Assembly (NCBI GenBank): GCA_903914175.1
Contig: CAIWNX010000128.1
Span: forward strand, 1 to 32,616
DNA: 32,616 bases
Reading direction: 5' to 3'
From: an uncultured beta proteobacterium
GTDB lineage: Bacteria > Pseudomonadota > Gammaproteobacteria > Burkholderiales > Burkholderiaceae_C
Below, one piece after another: positions 17,001-24,395 of this stretch (position 1 is its first letter; each line of letters begins with the position of its first letter). The position numbers and the translations under genes were made by a program. The notes beneath the pieces are model-generated. The model was given only the letters and a program-made list of their open reading frames with translations. It had not been told where the DNA came from and did no database searches.

Positions 17001-17337
17001 CCACTTTCTCGCGTACGTCGTCGGCCGCCTTGCGCCCGTTGATGTGCAACTGGAATTCGATGATGACGACCGACATGCCCTCGTAACTGCGCGAGGTCAG
17101 GGCGTTAATGCCGGCGATGGAATTGACGCCTTCTTCGAGCTTCTTGGTGATTTCGCTCTCGACAATTTCAGGCGAGGCGCCGGGGTATTCGGTGGTAATG
17201 ACCACGACCGGGAAATCGACGTTGGGGAACTGGTCGACCTGCAGGCGCTGGTAGGAGAACATCCCCAGCACCACGATGGCCAGCATGACCATGGTGGCAA
17301 AAACCGGGTTCTTGAGACTGACGCGGGTGAACCACAT
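14035..17337 (-). CDS. RND-family multidrug efflux pump (HAE1/AcrB/MdtB-type inner-membrane subunit)
   Basis: This 1100-aa proton-driven exporter has the RND plan: an N-terminal helix ([20 protein letters not shown]), a large periplasmic domain, a helix bundle, a second periplasmic domain and a second bundle. The proton-relay pair Asp450-Asp451 is seen in [20 protein letters not shown], and [10 protein letters not shown]-like and [11 protein letters not shown] patterns are present. Length exceeds the usual 1030-1050 aa because residues of about 145-196 form an extra stretch coded by a GC-rich genomic repeat, between AIWSLAVLP and [12 protein letters not shown]. The frame is kept throughout. 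The adaptor gene ends 2 nt upstream and TetR overlaps that, so expression is probably under TetR control. The substrate is unknown. Confidence 0.94.
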   Translation of the reverse strand: MWFTRVSLKNPVFATMVMLAIVVLGMFSYQRLQVDQFPNVDFPVVVITTEYPGASPEIVESEITKKLEEGVNSIAGINALTSRSYEGMSVVIIEFQLHINGRKAADDVREKVAIVRPTLRTEVKEPRVLRFDPASKAIWSLAVLPSVAPTLATSPGSAPADPACAALPPEGARACLERSGAAHNAPTPTATGTQQKQLSDVELTNWSDQTLRKRLENVRGVGSVTIVGGTKREINIYLKPEALEAFGVTPEQVVAAVNYENQDLPMGAIRSLEQERVVKIEARMKRPEDFAKIIVARKSGAAVRLGQVAKVVDGAQETESLALYNGQRTLLLSVQKAQDENTIGVIDGLMKTVAAMKAELPPGVRLEPIYDGSRQIRVAVENVRETLFEGALLTILIVFLFLNSWRSTVITGLTLPIALIGTFLFMNLFGFTINMVTLMALSLCVGLLIDDAIVVRENIVRHVQMGKTSYTAALDGTQEIGLAVLATTLSIVAVFMPIGFMGGIIGKFFHEFGITIVSAVLISMFVSFTLDPMLSSVWHDPSIEAHANHGLNADGTPRLPVNLYDKTIGRVTGWFDHATELLIELYQAILRWSLVHKLKTLALALVIFVTSIFMVPLLGTDFVPSADFSETWLNFYTPMGSSIEVTEAKVKQVDAIVHSYPEVAYSLATINTSSAGKSYAGFYIRLTDRHLRVRNVDEISSVLRERLKQVPGITVTHVGLMDPVGGQKQIEFSLQGQDLVELERIAKLVMDKVRPIPGVVDLDSSVKANKPTLDVKVQRDAASDLGLGVGQVASALRTLIAGQTVGNWRAPDDQTYDVNVRLAPDARNSPQDLQRLPFTLGANADGTARIVRLNQIASVTESTGPNQINRRDMTREVAINSNVYQRSVGEVSADIKAALDGISFPPGYRYQFGGSTKNMAESFDYAISALMLAIVFIYMILASQFKSFFQPLALMTALPLTLIGVVLALLSFGSTLSMFSIIGIVMLMGLVTKNAILLVDFAIRAREDGMERSAALLMAAKVRLRPILMTTLAMIFGMLPLAFAVSEGAEQRAPMGQAVIGGVITSSLLTLVVVPVVYCYMDDLAQWLRRRWGARSGAAG
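16791..16897 (+). repeat. Comamonad-type GC-rich repeat, copy B (inside the RND pump gene)
   Basis: It shares GCCCCCTCGGGGGGCAGCG-CAG and AAGTG-CAAGCGTGGGGGC with copy A, in the same orientation. Between these blocks copy B has an extra hairpin with a perfect 9-bp stem, GGGATCGGC-TGGG-GCCGATCCC (16852-16873). The element is antisense to the pump gene and translated in frame, giving Pro/Ala/Ser-rich residues. Confidence 0.88.
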
Positions 17338-17339
17338 GC

Positions 17340-18488
17340 TTATTTACCGCTTGCCGCAGCGGCTGGTGCGGTGCTGAACTTGACCGTTGTGCCATCGCGC
17401 AGCGGGCCGATGCTGCCGGCCACAACGCGGGTGTTTTCGCTCAGCCCCTTGATGGCGACCAGGGTTTGTCCGTCAAGTTCACCGCCCGCGCCGAGCTCGA
17501 TGGTTTGATGCCGTATGCGATCCTGATCGACCACTTGCACATAGGGTTGCGGTTTGTCGGTGCGCACCGCACTCAAGGGCACGGCCAGGGACTGCAGGCG
17601 TCCGGTGTTGAGGGCGCCCTGTACAAACATGCCCGGATGCAAGCCGGGCACGCCATCGATCGCCAGGTAGGCTGTCAGCGCACGGCTGCCGGCAACGGCA
17701 CTCGGGTTGATGCGCACCACGCGCGCTGTCACCGGCTTGGCCAAGCCTTCGATTTGCAGCGCCGCGCTTTGGCCCAGGCGCAAGCCCAGGGCCTCGAAAG
17801 TGCTCAGGCCCGCTTCGAGTTCGAGCCGGCTCAGGTCAACGATTTCAATAATTCGCGCGTCCGGCACCACACGCTCACCCGGCTGCGCCAGACGCTGCGA
17901 AACCAGACCGCTCAGGGGCGCGCGCAACACGGTGTCGCTCAGCGATTGGTTGGCGACTTCAACACCGGCCTGCGCCGCCCGAAAGCTTGCTTCGGCAGCG
18001 GCCAGCGTGGAGATTGAGGTGTCCAGCGCAGTCTTGGAGATGAAGCCCTGGTCTACCAAGGAGCGGTTGTTGTCAAAGTTGCGCCGCGCAATATCGACCT
18101 GGGCTTTGGCCGATTCCGCCATCTGCTGCGCCTGGCGCACGCGGGCCTTGTACTCAAAGGGGTCAACCTGGGCGATGATCTGACCGGCCTTGACGGCGTC
18201 GCCCTCGCGCACGCTCAAGCCTTGCAGTTCGCCGGGAACGCGCGCCTTGACGATGGCCGAGTTGACCGCCTTGAGCGCGCCCGAGATCGCCAGCACCTGC
18301 GCCAGATCGCGGCTCCTGGCTTCGACCACGTCGCTGGCGCCGAGTTCGACCACCGTCTGCACGCGTTGCGTTGCCATTTTCGCCACCGCTTCCTGCTGCG
18401 CTTTTCGCGCCGACAGGGCGCGCTGTACGCCAAGGCCCAGCAAACCAAGAACCAGGGCGACCAGCGCCCATATCAGCCAGCGTTTCAT
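17340..18488 (-). CDS. RND efflux periplasmic adaptor (membrane fusion protein)
   Basis: This 382-aa protein would bridge the inner-membrane pump and the outer-membrane channel. It has an N-terminal hydrophobic anchor (residues 4-24) without a lipobox cysteine. A lipoyl-type half-motif (VKARVPGELQGLSVREGDAVKAGQIIAQVD) is followed by a helical hairpin (about 113-185, Ala/Gln/Glu-rich) and the second lipoyl half (VLRAPLSGLVSQRLAQPGERV). A beta-barrel region and the membrane-proximal domain (LAVPLSAVRTD, GLSENTRVVAGSIGPLRDGTTV) follow. Its start overlaps the TetR stop by ATGA and it ends 2 nt before the pump gene, so all three are co-transcribed. Confidence 0.94.
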   Translation of the reverse strand: MKRWLIWALVALVLGLLGLGVQRALSARKAQQEAVAKMATQRVQTVVELGASDVVEARSRDLAQVLAISGALKAVNSAIVKARVPGELQGLSVREGDAVKAGQIIAQVDPFEYKARVRQAQQMAESAKAQVDIARRNFDNNRSLVDQGFISKTALDTSISTLAAAEASFRAAQAGVEVANQSLSDTVLRAPLSGLVSQRLAQPGERVVPDARIIEIVDLSRLELEAGLSTFEALGLRLGQSAALQIEGLAKPVTARVVRINPSAVAGSRALTAYLAIDGVPGLHPGMFVQGALNTGRLQSLAVPLSAVRTDKPQPYVQVVDQDRIRHQTIELGAGGELDGQTLVAIKGLSENTRVVAGSIGPLRDGTTVKFSTAPAAAASGK

Positions 18489-19192
18489 AAAGAGAGAAGT
18501 CCTTTGTCAGAATCGGGGGAGGTCGGCCGCAGGCGCAGGCCGTCCAGAAGAGTTTGCACCTGGGCCGCCAGAAATTCTTCGGGCACCAGTTGCAGGCTGT
18601 CGGTGCTGTCGCAGCAGGCCGCGCTGGCATGCATCATCATTTGCAGGAACAGCATGGGCGCGAGCACGGCATAAACGGCGTATTGCATGTTGAGGGGCGC
18701 GAACTCTTTCCGGTCAACGCCGCGCTGCAGGATGCGCCGGACCATTTCGTGCGCTGGCTGCAGCACCTCCTGCTGGTAAAAGGCGGCCAGTTCGGGAAAG
18801 TTCCTGGCTTCGCTGAGCATGAGTTTGGCGATACCCGAAGCCTTGGTGCTGCCAACGCTGGACCACCATAGCGCCAGGGCGTAGCGCAGCATGTCGGCGG
18901 TGCTGCCTTCGAAGGTTTCGATTTCAACGCTCCACTGTGGAAAGCGGCCCGAGATGTTCTCGCGCACCACGGCTTTGAACAACTCGTCTTTGCTGGCAAA
19001 GTACAGAAACAGCGTGCCCTTGGAAACGCCGGCGCGGGCCGCCACTTCTTCGACCCGGGTTGCGGCAAAGCCCTTTTCAACAAACAGGTCCAGCGCTGCC
19101 GCCAGCAACTCACCCGGGCGCGCGTCCTTGCGCCGTTCGTGGCGCACCGGTGCCTCCTGCGGGCCTTTGCTGAGTAGTACGGAAGTGGGCAT
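18485..19192 (-). CDS. TetR-family transcriptional regulator of the RND pump
   Basis: This 235-aa regulator carries an N-terminal TetR helix-turn-helix at residues 45-72 (TRVEEVAARAGVSKGTLFLYFASKDELF). The helical C-terminal part (about 90-225) would sense a ligand, and it includes an unusual run of Met, Ala and Cys (MMMHASAACC). It is the first gene of the adaptor and pump operon, overlapping the adaptor by 4 nt. A near-perfect palindrome on its own promoter suggests autorepression, with release on ligand binding turning on the pump. The inducing compound cannot be told from sequence. Confidence 0.92.
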   Translation of the reverse strand: MPTSVLLSKGPQEAPVRHERRKDARPGELLAAALDLFVEKGFAATRVEEVAARAGVSKGTLFLYFASKDELFKAVVRENISGRFPQWSVEIETFEGSTADMLRYALALWWSSVGSTKASGIAKLMLSEARNFPELAAFYQQEVLQPAHEMVRRILQRGVDRKEFAPLNMQYAVYAVLAPMLFLQMMMHASAACCDSTDSLQLVPEEFLAAQVQTLLDGLRLRPTSPDSDKGLLSL

Positions 19193-19199
19193 GGTCTTA

Positions 19200-19245
19200 A
19201 TGACTAATGGGTTAGTAATGTAGCTTCCAGGCGATAAACTGTCAA
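19200..19245 (-). promoter_or_regulatory. sigma70 promoter and operator of the TetR-RND operon
   Basis: On the minus strand TTGACA (19240-19245), a 17-nt spacer and TACATT (19217-19222) form a strong sigma70 promoter. The palindrome ATTACTAA-CCCA-TTAGTCAT (19200-19219), one mismatch between arms, begins within the -10 and covers the expected transcription start. A bound TetR dimer would block RNA polymerase. The divergent msrA start is 65 nt away. Confidence 0.8.
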
Positions 19246-19284
19246 TTCCAATTCCTGTGAATGACCTTGTTCCGGAGACTTTTT

Positions 19285-19824
19285 ATGCCTGATACCCTGC
19301 AAACTCTCACCCTTGGCGGTGGCTGCTTCTGGTGCACGGAAGCGGTCTTCGTCAAAGTCCGGGGCGTCGAGGACGTGCAGAGCGGCTACTGCAACGGGCA
19401 GACCGTGCGGCCGAGCTACGAGCAGGTCTGCAGCGGTGCCACCGGCCACAACGAGGTGGTGAAACTGCGCTATGACCCGGCGCAAATCAGCGTGCGCGAA
19501 ATTCTGGAGGTCTTCTTTCTGATCCATGACCCGACCACGCTCAATCGCCAGGGTCACGACAGCGGCACGCAGTACCGCAGCGGCATTTATTTTTCGACAC
19601 CCGAGCAGCAGACGGTCGCGCAGGCGCTGTTGCAGGAGATGACAGACAGCGGCGTTTACGACCGACCGCTGGTCACCGAAGTGCTGCCGCTTGCCAACTA
19701 CTGGCCAGCCGAGGATTACCACCAGGATTTTTTTGCCCGAAACCCGAACCAAGGCTATTGCCAGGCCGTCGCCGCCCCCAAGGTGGCCAAGTTTCGCAAG
19801 ACCTTTGCGCGGTTGGTGAAGTAG
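19285..19824 (+). CDS. msrA: Peptide-methionine (S)-S-oxide reductase MsrA
   Basis: This 179-aa repair enzyme reduces S-methionine sulfoxide in oxidised proteins. The active site is GGGCFWCTEAVF with the nucleophilic Cys14, and further family motifs are GYCNGQTVRPSYEQVCSGATGHNE and HDPTTLNRQGHDSGTQYRSGIY. A cysteine near the end (NQGYCQAV) is placed as a resolving cysteine in related enzymes. ATG 19285 is supported by GGAG about 8 nt upstream, whereas the frame is open to 19261. It diverges from the TetR operon and ends at a palindromic repeat array. Confidence 0.96.
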   Translation: MPDTLQTLTLGGGCFWCTEAVFVKVRGVEDVQSGYCNGQTVRPSYEQVCSGATGHNEVVKLRYDPAQISVREILEVFFLIHDPTTLNRQGHDSGTQYRSGIYFSTPEQQTVAQALLQEMTDSGVYDRPLVTEVLPLANYWPAEDYHQDFFARNPNQGYCQAVAAPKVAKFRKTFARLVK

Positions 19825-19825
19825 G

Positions 19826-20020
19826 CATGGATCCCGGATCGGAGTCCGGGATGACAACCCGGGGGTCCGGCATGACAACCCGGGGTTCGGCATGACAATT
19901 TCTGTTTTGTCATTGCGCCCCCGGATTGTCATTGCGGGCTCCGACCCGCAATCCAGTGGTTCGTGTGGCACTGGATCCCGGGTCAAGCCCGGGATGACAA
20001 ATGCGCGGGTTCGGGATGAC
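19826..20020. repeat. Palindromic repeat array 4
   Basis: The array lies between the convergent msrA and eamA genes and begins 2 nt after the msrA stop. It contains ATCCCGGAtcggagTCCGGGAT followed by GACAA, then two CGGCATGACAACCCGGGG-type units. After a switch of orientation come TTGTCATTGC units with the hairpin ATTGCGGGctccgaCCCGCAAT, and then ATCCCGGGtcaagCCCGGGAT. It is the longest array here, and both unit orientations are represented. Confidence 0.9.
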
Positions 20021-20029
20021 CGCCGCGTA

Positions 20030-20905
20030 TCAGCGTGCGAGCCGCGCGCGCAGGTGGGGCCAGAGCACGATGACGGCCAGGCCGCACAGCACGAGTGCGC
20101 CGGCGGCGAGTTTCCACATCGGCAGCGTTTCACCCAGGGCCAGCGCCGAGGCGGTCATGCCGAACACGGGCACCAGCAGCGCCAGTGGCGTCACGGTGGC
20201 GGCCGGATGGCGCGCGAGCAGCCAGTTCCATGCGCCGTAACCAAACAGCGTGTTGCCAACCGCCTGCCACAGCACGCAGGCCCAGACGCTGGTACTGGCC
20301 TGCAGCACGCTCGATGTGATCAAGGCCTGGCCTTCGAGCCACCAGGACAGGGCGAACAGCGGCGGCACCGAGAACAGGCTGGTCCAGACCATGAAGCCCA
20401 GCATGTCGATGCGCCCGACGCTTTTGACCACCATGTTGGCGCAGGCCCAGAAGAAAGCGGCAGCCAGGATCAGCGCCAGTCCCTTGAGGGTGAGGGTCGC
20501 GTCCAGGTGTGCGGCGATTACGGCCAGCCCCGCCACTGCCAGCAGCAGGCCGGCCATCTGGTAGCCGCGCACGCGCTCGCCCAGCGCCAGCAAGGACAGA
20601 CCGATGGTGAAGAAGACCTGCACCTGAATCACGAGCGAGGCCAGGCCCGGTGATATATCGGCGCGCATGGCCAGAAACAGCAGGGCAAACTGGCCCACGC
20701 CCAGCAACACGCCAAAGGTCGCCAGTTTGCGCCAGGGTACAGCGGGTCGGCGGATGAAGAAGGCCCAGGGCAGGGCAGAGAGTGTGAAGCGCAGCGTGGC
20801 AAACAGAAACGGCGGCAGCCCATCGAGGCCCCAGCGGATCACCACGAAGTTGGTGCCCCAGACAAAGACGACGGACAGGGCGAGCAGCAGATGGGAATGG
20901 GGCAA
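20030..20905 (-). CDS. eamA: EamA-type amino-acid/metabolite exporter (DMT superfamily)
   Basis: This 291-aa inner-membrane protein has ten hydrophobic segments in two EamA halves. It closely follows the E. coli EamA (YdeD) pattern: LLALSVVFVWGTNFVVIRWGL, PPFLFATLRF, GVGQFALLFLAM, ISPGLASLVIQVQVFFTI, LAAAFFWACANMVVKSV and TPLALLVPVFGMTASALALGE. EamA exports cysteine-pathway metabolites such as O-acetylserine; the same role here is likely but not proven. The start is TTG at 20903-20905, with no good Shine-Dalgarno and no in-frame ATG upstream. It diverges from the AstE-like gene. The stop lies 9 nt from a repeat array. Confidence 0.87.
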   Translation of the reverse strand: MPHSHLLLALSVVFVWGTNFVVIRWGLDGLPPFLFATLRFTLSALPWAFFIRRPAVPWRKLATFGVLLGVGQFALLFLAMRADISPGLASLVIQVQVFFTIGLSLLALGERVRGYQMAGLLLAVAGLAVIAAHLDATLTLKGLALILAAAFFWACANMVVKSVGRIDMLGFMVWTSLFSVPPLFALSWWLEGQALITSSVLQASTSVWACVLWQAVGNTLFGYGAWNWLLARHPAATVTPLALLVPVFGMTASALALGETLPMWKLAAGALVLCGLAVIVLWPHLRARLAR

Positions 20906-21013
20906 AGAGGAGGCTCCAGTGGCGCGCCAAGCAGCGGCGAGCGCCCGAGTTTAGGCGGGAACTGAGACAATGCCGCTCACGACGCCTTTTGCGCGACGCA
21001 ATATTCGACTTTC

Positions 21014-22144
21014 ATGCAACGCATCGACCATCCCCTGCTCAGCAGCAGCCTGGGCAGCCACAAGACGCTGACCAGTTTTCACTTTGGCAGCACGGGCCAT
21101 GCGCCCAAGATTTACCTGCAGGCCAGCCTGCACGCCGAAGAACTGCCCGGCATGCTGGTGGCGCATCACCTGCGCGCCATGCTCGAAGCCGCCGACGCCG
21201 CTGGCCAGGTCCTCGGCGAAATCGTTCTGGTGCCGCTGGCCAACCCGATCGGGCTGGCGCAGCGCCTGGACCACAAGGCGATGGGGCGCTTTGAATTTGG
21301 CAGCGCCGAAAACTTCAACCGCCACTATCCCGATCTGGCCAAGGCAATTGAGCCGCACTTGCGCGACGTATTGGGGCCGGACGCAGCGGCCAACGTGACG
21401 CGGGTGCGCCAGGCCATTGGCATGTACCTGCAAAACTGGCAGCCGGCAAGCGAACTGCAAAGCCTGCGCCGCAGTCTGCTGCTGCTGGCGCACGACGCCG
21501 ACTATGTGCTTGATCTGCATTGCGACAGTGAATCCGTGATGCATTTCTACACCGAAGACAATTGCTGGCCGCAACTCGCGCCGCTGGCGCATTGGCTGGG
21601 CAGCCAGGCGATTTTGCTGGCACGCGGTTCTGGCGCATGGTCGTTTGACGAATGTCTCTCGGGCGTTTGGTGGCAACTGGCCACAGCCTTCAAGACGGCC
21701 GGACGCAGCGTGCCCATGCCACAAGCTTGCTGTAGCACCACCATCGAGTTGCGCGGCGAAGCCGATGTGAGCCACGTTAGCGCGAAGGCCGACGCGCTGG
21801 CCATCTTCACCTGGCTGCAATACGTCGGGGTGCTTGCGTGTGAGCGCGCACCGGACCTGCCAGTGTTCAATTGCCAGCCGACACCGCTGGCGGGCTCCGA
21901 GACGCTGACCGCGCGCGGGCCTGGCGTCGTGGTGTTCGCGGCCGAGGTCGGTGCCGTCTTGCACGTTGGGGATCTGGTGGCCGAGGTCATCGATCCCGTC
22001 GCCGGGGAAACGCAGCGCGTTCTGGCCGGTGTTGCCGGTGTGTTCTATGCCCGCATCCGCGAGCGCTATGTGCACGCAGGCGGCGAGCTCGGCAAGATTG
22101 CCGGCGCCACGGCTTTTCGCAACGGCGCGCTGTTGGGCGCTTGA
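21014..22144 (+). CDS. Succinylglutamate desuccinylase/aspartoacylase-family zinc hydrolase
   Basis: This 376-aa cytosolic enzyme belongs to the AstE/ASPA group of M14-like metallohydrolases, which remove acyl groups from N-acyl amino acids. The zinc site reads YLQASLHAEELPG (His40 and Glu43) with the third ligand in YVLDLHCDSES. PLANPIGLAQ and ENFNRHYPDL are typical of the group. The C-terminal 60 or so residues (GVVVFAAEVGAVLHVGDLVAEV) look like the lipoyl-like barrel found at the end of these proteins. An AEC-family transporter gene follows 2 nt downstream, so the pair may handle the same organic or acyl-amino acid. The exact substrate is unknown. Confidence 0.88.
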   Translation: MQRIDHPLLSSSLGSHKTLTSFHFGSTGHAPKIYLQASLHAEELPGMLVAHHLRAMLEAADAAGQVLGEIVLVPLANPIGLAQRLDHKAMGRFEFGSAENFNRHYPDLAKAIEPHLRDVLGPDAAANVTRVRQAIGMYLQNWQPASELQSLRRSLLLLAHDADYVLDLHCDSESVMHFYTEDNCWPQLAPLAHWLGSQAILLARGSGAWSFDECLSGVWWQLATAFKTAGRSVPMPQACCSTTIELRGEADVSHVSAKADALAIFTWLQYVGVLACERAPDLPVFNCQPTPLAGSETLTARGPGVVVFAAEVGAVLHVGDLVAEVIDPVAGETQRVLAGVAGVFYARIRERYVHAGGELGKIAGATAFRNGALLGA

Positions 22145-22146
22145 GC

Positions 22147-23094
22147 ATGAACAGCCCTGTGATTTCGGCCTTGCTGCCGGTGGTGCTGCTGATCGCCATC
22201 GGTTTTATCGCAGGGCGTGCCGGCTGGATCAGGCCGGAGGCGAGCAAGGACCTGTCGAACCTGGTGTTCATGGTGCTGACACCGGCGCTGCTGTTTCGCA
22301 CCATGAGTACAGTGCACATTGAGCAACTCGACTTCAGACCGGTGGCCATGTACTTTGTCGCAGCAACCCTGTTGTTTGCTGCGGTGCTGGTCTGGCAGGG
22401 CTTCACGCGCCGCGCCGCTGTGCTGGCGCTGGCCGCAACCTTCAGCAACACAGTGATGATCGGCGTGCCGCTGGTGGGCCTTGCCTACGGCCAGGCCGGT
22501 CTGGTCATGCTGTTCACGTTGATTTCGGTGCATGCGCTGGTGCTCTTGACACTGGCCACCATCATGCTCGAACTCGCCGTCGCGCGCGAGGCCGCCGCCA
22601 CAGGCCAGCACGCTACGCAGCACATGGCGCTGACGGTACTGGCCGCCGTGCGCAACGGCATTTTTCATCCCGTGCCGCTGCCGATCATGGTGGGCTTGCT
22701 GTTTGCGCAGACCGGGCTGGTGTTGCCGGAGATTGTCGACAAGCCGCTGGCCCTGCTGGGCAATGCGTTTGGCCCGATCGCACTGCTGCTGGTGGGCGTG
22801 ACACTGACCCAGGTACGTGTCGGTGCCAACCTGAAAGGCGCACTGGGACTGGCGCTGATCAAGAACATTGCGTTCCCGGCGTTGGTGGCGGGGCTGTCCT
22901 GGTCCTTGGGCTTGAGCGGCCTGTCGCTGTCGGTGATGATCGTTGCCGCCTCGATGCCGATTGGCGCCAACGTGTTTCTGTTTTCGCAGCGCTACCAGGT
23001 GGCGCAGGAACAGGTAACAGCTGCCGTGGCAGTGTCAACGCTGCTGGCCATGGTCACGGTGTCGCTGGTGATGCATTGGCTGGGGGCAGCGTAG
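22147..23094 (+). CDS. AEC (auxin efflux carrier)-family transporter
   Basis: This 315-aa inner-membrane protein has about ten hydrophobic segments. The start VISALLPVVLLIAIGFIAGR and the cores KDLSNLVFMVLTPALLF, FSNTVMIGVPLV and ASMPIGANVFLFSQRY are characteristic of the AEC family. Members move dicarboxylates such as malate or malonate, or other anions. The gene starts 2 nt after the hydrolase gene, so the two are an operon and the substrate may be a precursor or product of that enzyme. A single palindromic unit follows its stop. Confidence 0.92.
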   Translation: MNSPVISALLPVVLLIAIGFIAGRAGWIRPEASKDLSNLVFMVLTPALLFRTMSTVHIEQLDFRPVAMYFVAATLLFAAVLVWQGFTRRAAVLALAATFSNTVMIGVPLVGLAYGQAGLVMLFTLISVHALVLLTLATIMLELAVAREAAATGQHATQHMALTVLAAVRNGIFHPVPLPIMVGLLFAQTGLVLPEIVDKPLALLGNAFGPIALLLVGVTLTQVRVGANLKGALGLALIKNIAFPALVAGLSWSLGLSGLSLSVMIVAASMPIGANVFLFSQRYQVAQEQVTAAVAVSTLLAMVTVSLVMHWLGAA

Positions 23095-23103
23095 GGGTTG
23101 GAG

Positions 23104-23134
23104 GCATGGATTGCGGGTCGGGGCCCGCAATGAC
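23104..23134. repeat. Single palindromic repeat unit 5
   Basis: One copy of GCATGGATTGCGGGtcggggCCCGCAATGAC lies in the 49-bp gap between the convergent AEC and pdxH genes. The hairpin arms ATTGCGGG and CCCGCAAT are perfect. It is identical in its core to units in arrays 2 and 3. Confidence 0.92.
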
Positions 23135-23143
23135 CGCATCGGT

Positions 23144-23797
23144 TCAGGGCGCCAACCGCTCGCGCAGCCAAAGCGGTAGGCCATCGGCATCGCTGCCAGC
23201 CTGCGTGTAGCGCAAGCGGTCGTGCAAGCGGCTTTTTCGGCCTTGCCAGAACTGCCATTGCTCGGGTTTCAGGCGGTAGCCACCCCAGTGCGGCGGGCGT
23301 GGTGGGCGCAGCAAGAATTTCGCGCCGTACTTCGCGGCATTGGCCACCAGCACGCCGCGCCCGCTGATGACTTCGCTTTGCGGCGAGGCCCAGGCACCGA
23401 TGCGTGAGTCCAGTGGGCGGCTGTGAAAGTAGGCGTCGCTTTCCTCGGCACTGACTTTTTCCACCAGACCTTCGATGCGTACCACGCGTTCGAGTTCGAC
23501 CCAGTGAAATTGCAGCGCCGCGTAGGGGTTGCCTCCGAGTTCCTGGCCTTTGCGGCTGTCGTAGTTGGTGAACCAGGTGATGCCGTGTTCGTCGTAGCCC
23601 TTGATCAGCACCACGCGCGTTGAGGGCCGCAGATTGCTGGCCACGGTGGCCAGTGTCATGGCGTTGGGTTCGGGCACTTGCGCCGCGATGGCTTCCTGCA
23701 GCCATTGTTCAAACTGCAGCAGCGGGTCGCTGTGGGAGGCGTCCTCGCTGAGTTCGGCGCGTTCGTAGCTTTTGCGGAGATCGGCAAGAGAGGTCAT
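23144..23797 (-). CDS. pdxH: Pyridoxamine/pyridoxine 5'-phosphate oxidase
   Basis: This FMN enzyme (217 aa, close to E. coli PdxH) oxidises pyridoxine or pyridoxamine phosphate to pyridoxal phosphate in vitamin B6 synthesis and salvage. The FMN-binding stretches [22 protein letters not shown] and DSRKGQEL are present. Others are [37 protein letters not shown] and the C-terminal signature [10 protein letters not shown] ending [14 protein letters not shown] lies 6 nt before the ATG and there is no Shine-Dalgarno. Confidence 0.97.
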   Translation of the reverse strand: MTSLADLRKSYERAELSEDASHSDPLLQFEQWLQEAIAAQVPEPNAMTLATVASNLRPSTRVVLIKGYDEHGITWFTNYDSRKGQELGGNPYAALQFHWVELERVVRIEGLVEKVSAEESDAYFHSRPLDSRIGAWASPQSEVISGRGVLVANAAKYGAKFLLRPPRPPHWGGYRLKPEQWQFWQGRKSRLHDRLRYTQAGSDADGLPLWLRERLAP

Positions 23798-23803
23798 GGC
23801 TGC

Positions 23804-23809
23804 AGTATA
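23804..23809 (-). promoter_or_regulatory. -10-like hexamer for pdxH
   Basis: TATACT (5 of 6 to TATAAT) ends 6 nt before the pdxH ATG on the minus strand. This spacing puts the transcription start at the ATG, consistent with a leaderless mRNA. The -35 is unclear. Confidence 0.45.
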
Positions 23810-23888
23810 GGCAAGCTGGCGACGACGCTCGGACTGGGGAATTCGTCACGGCGCCCATGCACCACTTGCGGGCTAAAAAAGCCAGGGC

Positions 23889-24275
23889 TTACAGCTTGCG
23901 TTCGATCAGCTCGATCTTGTAACCGTCGGGATCGGTGACGAAGGCAATCACGGTGCTGCCGCCCTTGACCGGGCCGGCTTCGCGCGTGACCTTGCCGCCG
24001 GCTGCCTTGATCTTCTCGCAGGCGCCGTAGACGTCGGGCACGCCCAGCGCCAGGTGGCCAAAGGCGTTGCCAAGATCATAGGAATCGACGCCCCAGTTGT
24101 AGGTAAGTTCGATTTCTGCGTGTTCCGGATTCTTGCCATAGCCAACGAAGGCCAGCGTGTACTTGTAATCCGGGTTCTCGGTCTTGCGCAGCAATTGCAT
24201 GCCCAGTACCTCGGTGTAGAAGTCGATCGAGCGTTGCAGGTTGCCGACGCGCAGCATGGTGTGGAGAAATCTCAT
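23889..24275 (-). CDS. gloA: Lactoylglutathione lyase (glyoxalase I)
   Basis: This 128-aa metalloenzyme converts the methylglyoxal-glutathione hemithioacetal to S-lactoylglutathione, the first step of methylglyoxal detoxification. All four metal ligands fall at the E. coli GloA positions: His5, Glu56, His74 and Glu122. Typical text includes [39 protein letters not shown] and [12 protein letters not shown]. Length and lack of insertions fit the short, nickel-type bacterial class. ATG 24275 is chosen although the frame is open far upstream. CACAAT sits 6 nt before the ATG. Confidence 0.97.
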   Translation of the reverse strand: MRFLHTMLRVGNLQRSIDFYTEVLGMQLLRKTENPDYKYTLAFVGYGKNPEHAEIELTYNWGVDSYDLGNAFGHLALGVPDVYGACEKIKAAGGKVTREAGPVKGGSTVIAFVTDPDGYKIELIERKL

Positions 24276-24281
24276 GGGGCT

Positions 24282-24287
24282 ATTGTG
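24282..24287 (-). promoter_or_regulatory. -10-like hexamer for gloA
   Basis: CACAAT (4 of 6 to TATAAT) ends 6 nt before the gloA ATG on the minus strand. It is listed because it repeats the spacing seen at ogt, pdxH and marR. Weak on its own. Confidence 0.3.
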
Positions 24288-24358
24288 GCGCATGTGGGAA
24301 CACCAGGCAGGCGTGGAGGTGCTTGAATTTGCGCACGCTGCTTGCGATCTCCAGCAAA

Positions 24359-24388
24359 GATTGCATATGCAATCATCTTGGCTACAAT
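24359..24388 (+). promoter_or_regulatory. marR promoter with a perfect 16-bp palindromic operator
   Basis: GATTGCATATGCAATC (24359-24374) is a perfect palindrome. It covers the likely -35 TTGCAT (24361-24366), which is 16 nt from TACAAT (24383-24388). The expected transcription start coincides with the marR ATG at 24396. A MarR dimer bound here would block the -35, so autoregulation of marR and the overlapping MFS gene is likely. Confidence 0.75.
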
Positions 24389-24395
24389 CGCCTGC

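Noticed and set aside
20951-22075. 374-residue minus-strand reading frame
   Set aside because: It is antisense to the zinc hydrolase gene, which carries clear metal-ligand motifs.
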